Program-made: the position numbers and the translations under genes
Notes under the pieces: generated by a model
The model's database searches: none
Seen by the model: the letters and a program-made list of their open reading frames with translations, nothing else
What the model was told of the DNA's origin: nothing
Part shown: in pieces, positions 1 to 6,297 of the stretch
Numbering within the stretch: the stretch's first letter is position 1
Layout: the number at the start of each line of letters is the position of its first letter
Assembly: GCA_945900705.1 (NCBI GenBank)
Contig: CAMDKJ010000012.1
Location: 1 to 19,940 of the forward strand
DNA: 19,940 nt
Reading direction: 5' to 3'
Source: Bifidobacterium breve
GTDB lineage: Bacteria; Actinomycetota; Actinomycetes; S36-B12

Positions 1-1238
1 TTACCCAATCTGGGTTCGGTTAATTCGGACTGCCAAGAATCAAACTTCGCCCAATATGGCTCAAAGTTTGCAATAACACCAAGTTCGGCAAACCGGCCAA
101 TATCTGCTTCATCAACCAATTGGGTGTGCGCAATGACCGGGCGACGATCACGCGCACCGTTGACCAAACTGGCGTGCTCAATTGCATCAAGGGCCATTCG
201 CGCCGCGCCATCACCGATCGCATGGATATGTGGTTGAAATCCAAGGGCATCAATGGCCGCTACCGCACTATTTAGTTCGTCGGGCTGCCAATTTGGTAGA
301 CCCTTAGAATGGGGGCAGTCGCAATACGGTTCAAGCAGCGCGCCGGTTGCTGACTCGATAACCCCGTCGGCAAAGAACTTTATGGTATTCGCAACAAGTC
401 TTGGCGAGCCAGCTTCCTCAACCCGAGCTCGGGCGGCGACAAACTCTTCAATCTGCTGGCGCCAATTATTTGAATCCGCCCAAAGGGCCATCGCCACTTT
501 GCAGGTAACCAGGCCGCGACGGTCGGCTTCGATCCAAGTATTAACATCGGTGGCTTCCACCCAAGCATCTTGGACCCAGGTCAAGCCGGCGGATGCAAAG
601 CATTCGTTGGCGTGGGCGATAGCGCTCATGCGGGTCTCTAGTGCGACCGGGGGCAGTAGCGCGTAAACCGGACGCCAAGCACCCCACTCACGCAAGGTAC
701 CTGTTGGTTCGCCAGTAGTGTCCATCACCACCTCACCATCATGCGGCTGCACCAGGTCGCGCGTGTAGCCAGCCCGACGTAAGGCTTCAGAGTTGACCCA
801 AACAGTGTGGTAATCCGTGGCGCGCAACACGACCGGGCGATCTGGAACCACCGCATCGAGCCAGGCGGCCAGAAAGACACCATCAGGTGCCAACGTGTGA
901 TCGAAACCCTCGCCACGAATCCACTCAGCGTTGGGGCGCGCAGCCGCCCATTCGCCAACTGCAAGTGCAATGTCCTCGACACTTACTAGGTCGCGTACCG
1001 GTGCAAATTGCTGCTCAAGGCCGCCGAAGACTGGGTGCACGTGGCCATCACCAAAGCCGTAGCAAATGAACCCACCTGCCGCGTCAATCACCACGTCAGC
1101 CGGCAGCCGTTTTGCGGTGGCTCCAACAGCCAAAATACTGCCCTCGTCGATAAGGACAGCGTCGGTTACCGCAATATCGCCACCGGGTAGCCGCATACCA
1201 GTCCAAACGGTGGCATTTTGAATCCGAACGGTAGCCAT
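1..1238 (-). CDS. YtcJ-like metal-dependent amidohydrolase (amidohydrolase family 3), C-terminus cut by window edge
   Basis: This gene begins at ATG 1238 and runs off the left edge after 412 codons, so roughly the last quarter of a typical 540-residue family member is missing. An AGGAG Shine-Dalgarno sits about 5 bases before the ATG. Visible hallmarks are the metal-binding GHVHP (H66, H68), the lysine in IKFFADGVIES (K287, the likely carboxylated metal bridge), LLEPY at about 301-305, HIHAIGDGA (H339) and AHTQLVDEADI (H371). The late Asp ligand would lie outside the window. The family contains cytoplasmic hydrolases of exocyclic amide or N-acyl bonds; members are often annotated as AepA-like or YtcJ and their substrates are rarely known. 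There is no signal peptide. It is divergent from the GNAT gene. I am sure of the family, not of the substrate. Confidence 0.93.
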   Translation of the reverse strand, partial: MATVRIQNATVWTGMRLPGGDIAVTDAVLIDEGSILAVGATAKRLPADVVIDAAGGFICYGFGDGHVHPVFGGLEQQFAPVRDLVSVEDIALAVGEWAAARPNAEWIRGEGFDHTLAPDGVFLAAWLDAVVPDRPVVLRATDYHTVWVNSEALRRAGYTRDLVQPHDGEVVMDTTGEPTGTLREWGAWRPVYALLPPVALETRMSAIAHANECFASAGLTWVQDAWVEATDVNTWIEADRRGLVTCKVAMALWADSNNWRQQIEEFVAARARVEEAGSPRLVANTIKFFADGVIESATGALLEPYCDCPHSKGLPNWQPDELNSAVAAIDALGFQPHIHAIGDGAARMALDAIEHASLVNGARDRRPVIAHTQLVDEADIGRFAELGVIANFEPYWAKFDSWQSELTEPRLG

Positions 1239-1340
1239 TGGCACTCCTGATAGCGAGTTGCAAGGATCCGCGGACACCACCGCAGACTAGATGCACAGAA
1301 CTGTACATTGTGGTTTCCGACAAGGCAGGGGATAGCGCGT

Positions 1341-1826
1341 TTGAAGATCCGTGAAATACGGCCATCTGAGTTTGCGGCCATAGGTGACCTATGTGTGCAG
1401 GCTTACGAGGCTGGAGGCCACCTCGAACCGGGCAGCCCATATGCCGAAACAATGCGCGATGTCGCCCATAGATCAACCGCGGCCACAGTGCTGGTGGCCG
1501 AGAATGGGGGGCAAATCGTTGGTACCGTCACTATTTGCTCACCGGGCTCCCCTTACGCTGAAATTTGTCAACCAGGTGAGTTGGAATTTCGCTTCTTGGC
1601 CGTGGAACCCAACAACTGGGGCCAAGGCGTGGGCGAGAAACTTGTTCGTGAATGTGAAGTGCGGGGTCGAGTAGTTGCTACCCAATTAGTGATCTGTGTG
1701 ATAGATATAAATATTGGCGGGCACCGCTTTTATGAAAAACTGGGTTTTGATCGCCTACCAGAGCGAGACTGGGAGCCACGGCCAGGGATTAATCTGCAGG
1801 CATACCGCAAGGCGCTTCAAAACTAG
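1341..1826 (+). CDS. GNAT-family N-acetyltransferase
   Basis: A 161-residue single-domain GNAT protein that should transfer an acetyl group from acetyl-CoA to an amine; the acceptor is unknown. The core shows the beta strand ELEFRFLAVEP followed by the acetyl-CoA pyrophosphate loop NNWGQGVGEKLV (Q-x-x-G-x-G/A type), and the C-terminal GHRFYEKLGF typical of the family. I chose TTG 1341 (MKIREIRPSEF) because AGGGGA lies 8 bases upstream and the protein then starts right at the first GNAT strand. An in-frame TTG at 1308 would add 11 unlike residues and has no Shine-Dalgarno. A possible -10 (TACATT, 1304-1309) would give a leader of about 25 bases. Its stop codon overlaps that of the converging thioesterase gene in a CTAG palindrome. 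Confidence 0.85.
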   Translation: MKIREIRPSEFAAIGDLCVQAYEAGGHLEPGSPYAETMRDVAHRSTAATVLVAENGGQIVGTVTICSPGSPYAEICQPGELEFRFLAVEPNNWGQGVGEKLVRECEVRGRVVATQLVICVIDINIGGHRFYEKLGFDRLPERDWEPRPGINLQAYRKALQN

Positions 1827-2218
1827 TAAAATGTTGCCCGATCAACTACGGCCCGGGTAACGGTTCCGACTCCAATGCGCTTTGACTGCCCAGAAGTCAA
1901 AGTATGAGTCGCACTCACCGCGAAAGAAATACGATTGCCAACCACATCGATAACTTCAGCATGTGCGTGAACTTTGGCATTGATCGGAGACGCGGCGATG
2001 TGGTCAACTTCAACCCTAGTGCCGACCGAGGTGAGTCCCGGCGCTAGCCGTCCGGTGAGCGCGGCACAGGTGGCTGCCTCCAGTAGCGCGATTAAGCGCG
2101 GCGTTGCCAAAAAGGGCACCTCACCGCTGCCCATCCATTCGGCAGTATCGGCCGGCGTCACAGTCATGGTGGCGTCACCATGTGCATTGAGCAGATTATC
2201 GAGCGGCGAATCAGGCAT
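1823..2218 (-). CDS. FlK-like hot-dog-fold thioesterase
   Basis: A 131-residue hot-dog protein resembling the fluoroacetyl-CoA thioesterase FlK and its many non-fluoro homologues. The FlK catalytic triad is Thr42, Glu50 and His76; here T39, E47 and H73 occur with identical spacing (8 and 26 residues) in LATPRLIALLEAA and VEVDHIAASP. The final strands (GVGTVTRAVVDRATF) also fit. It probably hydrolyses a small acyl-CoA; the true substrate is unknown and fluoroacetate is not implied. It is the last gene of the sigR run, starting 17 bases after the biotin carrier stop, with an AGGA only 3 bases before the ATG. This suggests co-transcription and perhaps coupling to biotin-dependent carboxylation or acyl-CoA quality control under thiol stress, which is an inference. 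Confidence 0.8.
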   Translation of the reverse strand: MPDSPLDNLLNAHGDATMTVTPADTAEWMGSGEVPFLATPRLIALLEAATCAALTGRLAPGLTSVGTRVEVDHIAASPINAKVHAHAEVIDVVGNRISFAVSATHTLTSGQSKRIGVGTVTRAVVDRATFY

Positions 2219-2235
2219 CGTCCTAACCAGCCCAG

Positions 2236-2451
2236 CTACAAGACAATGGCGATGACATCGCCTTCACGAACTACATCGCCGGGCGCCACGACAATCTCGG
2301 TGACAATTCCGGCTTCCTCCACAATAACTGGTATCTCCATTTTCATGGACTCAAGAATCACCAGAGTGTCGCCAACACCAACTTCGTCACCGACGGTGGC
2401 CAAGACCGTAAGGACCGATGCGACCATTTCAGCACGTATGGTCTGTGACAT
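2236..2451 (-). CDS. Small biotin/lipoyl-attachment carrier protein (BLP, TB7.3-like)
   Basis: A free-standing 71-residue biotinyl domain. The attachment motif ESMKMEIPV places the modified lysine at K37, and the two flanking half-barrels (VGDEVGVGDTLVIL and PGDVVREGDVIAIV) are symmetric, as in biotinyl domains. The MKM context favours biotin over lipoate. Actinobacteria carry such a small biotinylated protein next to the SigR/SigH anti-sigma gene (TB7.3/Rv3221c in M. tuberculosis). Its role is not settled; it lacks carboxylase and transcarboxylase domains and none are adjacent. AAGGAGGG (2455-2462) gives a very strong ribosome binding site 4 bases from ATG. An imperfect stem-loop abuts that site on its upstream side, so translation may be set independently of rsrA. 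Confidence 0.93.
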   Translation of the reverse strand: MSQTIRAEMVASVLTVLATVGDEVGVGDTLVILESMKMEIPVIVEEAGIVTEIVVAPGDVVREGDVIAIVL

Positions 2452-2462
2452 TTGCCCTCCTT

Positions 2463-2514
2463 AGACTAAGACGCCATCATTCCATGATTTAGCACCTGAT
2501 GGCGCCATTAGTCT
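2463..2514 (-). promoter_or_regulatory. Stem-loop between rsrA and the biotin carrier gene
   Basis: Two nested inverted repeats pair: AGACTAA (2463-2469) with TTAGTCT (2508-2514), and CGCCATCA (2472-2479) with TGATGGCG (2497-2504), leaving a small internal loop and a 17-base apical loop. The rsrA stop codon lies in the outer arm, and the biotin carrier Shine-Dalgarno (2455-2462) starts on the base next to the stem. No U-tract follows on the minus strand, so this is not an intrinsic terminator. It may be an mRNA-stability or processing element, or a device insulating the next ribosome binding site. Function is inferred. Confidence 0.55.
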
Positions 2515-2774
2515 CGATAAGTGGCGCTGATCTGCCTAACTTCGGCAACTATCCGCGCTCGGCATTCAGCTGTGATCTCAGCCCCACCGCATGACCGCTT
2601 AACCATGGCCTTAATGGACACTTCGGCGGCATAACTATCACTACATGGCGGGCATTCAGACAGGTGCGTAGTGACTTCTAAGTAATGAACCTCGTCAATC
2701 TCGCCGTCAACATATAAATAGGTCAGCGATAGCACCTCGGTACACGGTGTCGCGTGCGGGTTTCCGCAACTCAT
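2508..2774 (-). CDS. rsrA: RsrA-type zinc-containing anti-sigma factor (ZAS family)
   Basis: An 88-residue cytoplasmic anti-sigma factor with the H-x3-C-x2-C signature. C11, H37, C41 and C44 fall at the same residue numbers I recall for Streptomyces RsrA, and C3 and C62 are also present. In the family, zinc-bound RsrA holds SigR, and disulfide stress oxidises the Cys residues, ejects zinc and frees the sigma factor. Its ATG overlaps the sigR stop (ATGA, 2771-2774), giving translational coupling and matched dosage. AAGGGG lies 7 bases upstream. There are no membrane segments. The paired sigma gene and the exact Cys/His spacing make the call firm. Confidence 0.94.
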   Translation of the reverse strand: MSCGNPHATPCTEVLSLTYLYVDGEIDEVHYLEVTTHLSECPPCSDSYAAEVSIKAMVKRSCGGAEITAECRARIVAEVRQISATYRD

Positions 2775-3400
2775 GACCGAACCCCTTCAGTCGGAGCCGC
2801 CGAGATAAACCCACGCCCGGTCGCGTAGTCGGTAAGTTGTTCACGCAGGAGCCTGCGCCCCCGATGCAGCCGTGACATCACCGTGCCCACCGGTGTCTCC
2901 ATGATCTCGGCGATTTCTTTATAGGAGAACCCTTCGACATCAGCCAAATAAACCGCGAGCCGAAACTCCTCTGGCACCGCTGCAAGTGCTTCCCTTACTT
3001 CTGCGTCGACCAAATGATCAAGTGCTTCGACCTCGGCCGAGCGCAGCCCCGTAGAGGTATGCGATGCGGCCTCGTGGATCTGCCAATCCGTTAAATCATC
3101 AGTGCCTGTTTGATACGGTTGACGCTGCTTCTTGCGGTAAATATTGATGTAGGTATTCGTCAGAATACGAAATAGCCAGGCCTTCATGTTCGTGCCATCT
3201 ACAAACGAGTCGAACGCCGCAAATGCTTTTATGTAGGTCTCTTGCACGAGATCTTCAGCATCTGCGGGATTACGCGTCATTCGAAGTGCGGCTCCATACA
3301 GTTTGTCCATCAAAGGCATGGAGTCGCGCTCGAAGCGCTCGGACCGCGCCTTCGCGGTCTCAATACCGGCTTCGACCCGCGCATTTGCATTCTCGGTCAT
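2771..3400 (-). CDS. sigR: SigR/SigH-type ECF sigma factor for thiol-oxidative stress
   Basis: A 209-residue ECF sigma factor of the ECF12 (SigR/SigH) group. Region 2 runs from LMDKLYGAALRMTRNPADAE through MKAWLFRILTNTYINIYRKK; region 4 is the C-terminal EEFRLAVYLADVEG and YKEIAEIMETPVGTVMSRLH. It directs RNA polymerase to GGAAT-N18-GTT promoters, classically thioredoxin, mycothiol and protease genes. I chose ATG 3400: it is 11 bases after the yedK stop and has AGGA 9 bases upstream. The frame stays open to GTG 3445, which would give a 224-residue form and lies just downstream of the predicted SigR promoter, so an extended isoform like Streptomyces SigR' is possible. It is followed directly by rsrA. 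Confidence 0.95.
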   Translation of the reverse strand: MTENANARVEAGIETAKARSERFERDSMPLMDKLYGAALRMTRNPADAEDLVQETYIKAFAAFDSFVDGTNMKAWLFRILTNTYINIYRKKQRQPYQTGTDDLTDWQIHEAASHTSTGLRSAEVEALDHLVDAEVREALAAVPEEFRLAVYLADVEGFSYKEIAEIMETPVGTVMSRLHRGRRLLREQLTDYATGRGFISAAPTEGVRS

Positions 3401-3411
3401 CGACCCGAATC

Positions 3412-4164
3412 CTATTGGTGCGGTTTTGGTATCAAGGAGGAGCACACCTCTTGAAACTCCGATGGGCCCGCGGGTATTCCGGGCAGGGCCAAAATCAAGG
3501 CCGGACCGTTATTGCTGACCTTATTTACCGCGGTCGACACCGGATAGGCAGCCAAAGACACCGGGGTTTTTACCCCGGCCAAGGCCAATTCGCCGCCGAT
3601 TGCATGGTCGAGCCAACCGGAGCGGTCAGCTCGCGAGATCAGCACCGGCATCCGGTCGTGAATCCGTGAGATTTCACCCTTCGCAGCGGTCGTGATGATC
3701 GTGCAGGTCATCAACCAGGATGCCGGATCGGGCTCTGAAACACTGGGATCCCGCCACCACTCATATAGGCCCGCCATCGCCAGGGGTGCTCCATCAGCAG
3801 CGTGGATATAGAACGGCTGCTTTGGTGAGCCGGACCACTCGTAATAGCCATTGGCCGGGATAAGGCAGCGTCGCTTACCAAAGGCACTGCGAAATGAGGG
3901 CTTGTCGGCAACGGTTTCAACACGAGCATTTATCATGCGTGAAGCCATGGACTTATCTTTGGCCCAAGAGGGAACTAGCCCCCAGCGGGCAACTTCAAGT
4001 GCATTACCGGGTATATCGCTGTCTTGACGATCCACGACCACATATACCCGCTTGGTTGGTGCCACGTTGTAATCGACTAGCAGGCTCTCCACCGGAGGGC
4101 TAACGACTTCAAATTCGGCCACTAGTGCAGCCGGGTCAAGGGCCGCTACATAACGTCCGCACAT
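3412..4164 (-). CDS. yedK: YedK/HMCES-type abasic-site processing protein (SRAP domain)
   Basis: A 250-residue SRAP protein that crosslinks to abasic sites in single-stranded DNA through its N-terminal cysteine, shielding them during replication. After removal of Met1, C2 becomes the catalytic N-terminal residue (MCGRY). The other active-site residues are visible: N79 in INAR, E109 in YYEW and H169 in RIHDRMP, matching E. coli YedK N75, E105 and H160. WGLVPSWAKD is also a family block. It starts 3 bases after the FUSC gene stop and ends 11 bases before the sigR ATG. Its last codons contain the SigR promoter. Synteny with M. tuberculosis Rv3226c near aroA supports the call. Confidence 0.95.
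   Translation of the reverse strand: MCGRYVAALDPAALVAEFEVVSPPVESLLVDYNVAPTKRVYVVVDRQDSDIPGNALEVARWGLVPSWAKDKSMASRMINARVETVADKPSFRSAFGKRRCLIPANGYYEWSGSPKQPFYIHAADGAPLAMAGLYEWWRDPSVSEPDPASWLMTCTIITTAAKGEISRIHDRMPVLISRADRSGWLDHAIGGELALAGVKTPVSLAAYPVSTAVNKVSNNGPALILALPGIPAGPSEFQEVCSSLIPKPHQ
3455..3480 (-). promoter_or_regulatory. SigR-type promoter (autoregulatory) inside the end of yedK
   Basis: On the minus strand GGAAT (3480-3476) is followed after exactly 18 bases by GTT (3457-3455), the published SigR/SigH consensus. It lies within the last 25 codons of yedK and points at sigR. The expected transcription start is around 3446-3449. This would let SigR amplify its own operon, as in Streptomyces and mycobacteria. 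Scanning both strands by eye for other GGAAT/GGAAC-N18-GTT matches found none with this spacing placed before a gene. Confidence 0.75.
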
Positions 4165-4167
4165 GGA

Positions 4168-5322
4168 CTAGGAATCCTCCATCACAGCCGATGAGTCAGT
4201 ACTCTTGAAAAGCATTAACTGCTGTCGGAAATTGTCGAGTCGGCCGACGAGTGAGACCGAAGCAAGCACATCACTTACCACTTCATTATGGCCAACAAGT
4301 TCATCCGCGGTGAGCCGCAATCGTGCGTGTAATTCGTGGTCGGCCGCGGCCAGCCTTTGCTCATTGGTACCGCCGAGTGGCTCCCCCTTCGCACCGAGTG
4401 CGACCCGAGCCATCTCCGCGGCCAGCGCCGTCACCTTGCGTAGTTCGTCAGCGGTAAGGCTGGGCTGTAAGTCGCGGTCATAGAGCAGATTGGCTGCCCC
4501 CGCAATTCCACGAATTTGGATGACGATCCCACCCATCGCTCGTAGCTGCAGCGCATCTGCATCGAGACGGCTTCTGACCTTGCTCCCGCGCGGATTAAAT
4601 TGCACACTCTCGGCTAATCGCACCAGTTCGCTCAATGCATCCGCCATGAGTGGCTGCAAAGCCCTGCTCGCGGTGATGTACTCATGAATTTCATCGTTTT
4701 TCAAAGCCGACTTGGCCCGTCCACTTTCGTTTCCGATCGCTTCTAACAAGTCGATTGCTGCATCACGTGGAAGTTGCAGTTTCGCCTCAAAAATCTCCGG
4801 CTTGGGTCGGGGTGGGTAGATGTAGATTGCAGCGATGCCAATGGCCCCACCAATTACCACATCTAATACGCGCCAAAGATCCTGAACCAAGGTGTTTGGA
4901 CCAATCGCCATCACAAAAATCACCGCGGTCGGGATCTGCAGCTGGCCACCAATCGACCAGGGCAGGGCTCGCGCGACGAGGAGCGAAACTAGTGCGGCGA
5001 TGGCAAAAGACCACCAGGTCAAGCCCACCCAGTTAACCCATAAAGCCGAAACCAAGACCGCGGCGCCGGTACCGATGATCCGCTGAAGCGAGACACCCAA
5101 AGTGCTCCAGGGCGAAGTTTGTACGACCAAGAGCGCCGTAAGCGGCGCAAAAAAACCCAATTGGCTATGGGTTAGCGAAATTGCGACCAGCCACGAGACG
5201 CTAATCGCAAGGGTTAGCCGCACTACTTGGCCAATTGAGCCAAGGCCGCGCCCCCCTTGCAGGAGCACCCCCGAAATACTCATTTCGGGGAGCAGATCGA
5301 GCCCGTGATTGGTCTTGGCCAC
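4168..5322 (-). CDS. FUSC-family (aromatic acid exporter-like) inner-membrane protein
   Basis: A roughly 384-residue membrane protein with about five or six hydrophobic segments in its first half (for example LTLAISVSWLVAISLT, FFAPLTALLVVQT, VVIGGAIGIAAIYIY) and a charged, helical cytoplasmic second half. The layout and the LTALLVVQTSPWSTLGVSLQR stretch fit the FUSC/ArAE group, which includes p-hydroxybenzoic acid efflux AaeB; the substrate here is unknown. Three starts are possible: ATG 5355, GTG 5322 and ATG 5283. I prefer GTG 5322 because TACGCT (5334-5329) ends 6 bases upstream, the position for a leaderless transcript; ATG 5355 would collide with the divergent YHYH gene. It heads the six-gene minus-strand run. 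Confidence 0.8.
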   Translation of the reverse strand: MAKTNHGLDLLPEMSISGVLLQGGRGLGSIGQVVRLTLAISVSWLVAISLTHSQLGFFAPLTALLVVQTSPWSTLGVSLQRIIGTGAAVLVSALWVNWVGLTWWSFAIAALVSLLVARALPWSIGGQLQIPTAVIFVMAIGPNTLVQDLWRVLDVVIGGAIGIAAIYIYPPRPKPEIFEAKLQLPRDAAIDLLEAIGNESGRAKSALKNDEIHEYITASRALQPLMADALSELVRLAESVQFNPRGSKVRSRLDADALQLRAMGGIVIQIRGIAGAANLLYDRDLQPSLTADELRKVTALAAEMARVALGAKGEPLGGTNEQRLAAADHELHARLRLTADELVGHNEVVSDVLASVSLVGRLDNFRQQLMLFKSTDSSAVMEDS

Positions 5323-5328
5323 CGGCCC

Positions 5329-5360
5329 AGCGTAGTGCCAATGAGCGGACCTCATATGCT
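5329..5360. promoter_or_regulatory. Divergent promoter region, FUSC gene / YHYH gene, with leaderless-type -10 boxes
   Basis: On the plus strand TATGCT (5355-5360) is 7 bases before ATG 5368. On the minus strand TACGCT (5334-5329) is 6 bases before GTG 5322. Neither start has a Shine-Dalgarno. This is the geometry of leaderless transcripts common in actinobacteria. No convincing -35 boxes are seen. The CATATG at 5353-5358 would place two back-to-back ATGs with no promoter room, which argues against those as real starts. Confidence 0.45.
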
Positions 5361-5367
5361 GCTTCGT

Positions 5368-6297
5368 ATGCCTGAAATGAGTCGTCGGAATGTTCTCGTA
5401 GCCGGGGTTTCCCTGGGGTTCGCACTAACGACTTCTGGGGCATCGGCACTGCGTGCTTTAGCGGCTGATGGGGTGCGCACCGTCAGCGTCCTAGGTGATT
5501 ACACGATCCGCAATGCCACGACCGGTTGCGAGGTTTCGGTCACCGTGCGCAAAGGCATACGGAGCATCACCTCGAATGGACTACCCGATTATCAACCAAG
5601 TATCTTTCCTAATTCGGGTAACCCCAACACCATCAGCGCGCAGAACTATTCATACACCTTGCCGACGAAACCAAAACTCACGGGGATCACGCCATTCGAA
5701 ATCCCGCAGTCATTCGGTATCTCAGTTGACGGAGTGCTCTTCGATCCTTTCGCCGCCGAGTATTGGAACAACGACCGAAGCAGCGGTTGGCAGTACTACG
5801 CACTAGGTGGTGGGGTCAATTTAGGTATTGACCGGAACAATGCTCATGTGCAGCCCAGCGGCGCCTACCACTTGCACGGGATCCCCGATGACCTCCTCAA
5901 TGTCCTTGGGAGTTCGCGGCATTCACCACTTGTTGGATGGGCCGGTGATGGCTTTCCTATCTATGTGCGCAACGGTTACGCGAATTCGAAGAAGGTCGGC
6001 AAGGTCCGGTCCATAAAATCCTCTTACCAACTCAAAACCGGTACGCGCCCCTCCGGGCCGGGCGGCACCTACAACGGCTGGTTCAATCAGGACTACGAGT
6101 ACGTAAAAGGTTCTGGTGATCTAGACGCCGCTAACGGGCGCTTTTGCGTGACACCGGACTACCCCAAGGGCACCTACGCGTATTTCATCACCGACGGTTT
6201 CCCGAGTGTGCCAAATGCCTTCGCGGCAAGCATCTCAGCAAGTTTTCTCGCGAAGGCACCTGCCGGAGGCGGACCACCACCTAGGGCAAAGACCTGA
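5368..6297 (+). CDS. Tat-exported YHYH-domain protein
   Basis: A roughly 309-residue secreted protein. The N-terminus MPEMSRRNVL is a twin-arginine signal (R6-R7) with a hydrophobic stretch VAGVSLGFAL and a likely cleavage after ALRALA, so it should be exported folded. The mature part contains the family motif as YHLHG (about 167-171), then GWAGDGFPIY (about 190-199) and a distal GRFCVTPDYPKGTYAYFIT, which define the YHYH domain. The function of this family is unknown; the Tat signal suggests a bound cofactor or metal (inference). ATG 5368 is preferred because of the -10 box 7 bases upstream; ATG 5377 and ATG 5356 are alternatives. Its TGA overlaps the aroA ATG (TGATG), so the two are coupled. 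Confidence 0.87.
   Translation: MPEMSRRNVLVAGVSLGFALTTSGASALRALAADGVRTVSVLGDYTIRNATTGCEVSVTVRKGIRSITSNGLPDYQPSIFPNSGNPNTISAQNYSYTLPTKPKLTGITPFEIPQSFGISVDGVLFDPFAAEYWNNDRSSGWQYYALGGGVNLGIDRNNAHVQPSGAYHLHGIPDDLLNVLGSSRHSPLVGWAGDGFPIYVRNGYANSKKVGKVRSIKSSYQLKTGTRPSGPGGTYNGWFNQDYEYVKGSGDLDAANGRFCVTPDYPKGTYAYFITDGFPSVPNAFAASISASFLAKAPAGGGPPPRAKT

Noticed and set aside
5341..5358. Upstream ATG starts for both divergent genes (5355 minus, 5356 or 5341 plus)
   Set aside because: They would leave no room for promoters, have no Shine-Dalgarno, and the added residues look unlike either family.
5765..5789. GGAAC-N16-GTT as another SigR promoter
   Set aside because: The spacing is two bases short of the consensus and it lies inside the YHYH coding sequence with no gene starting after it.
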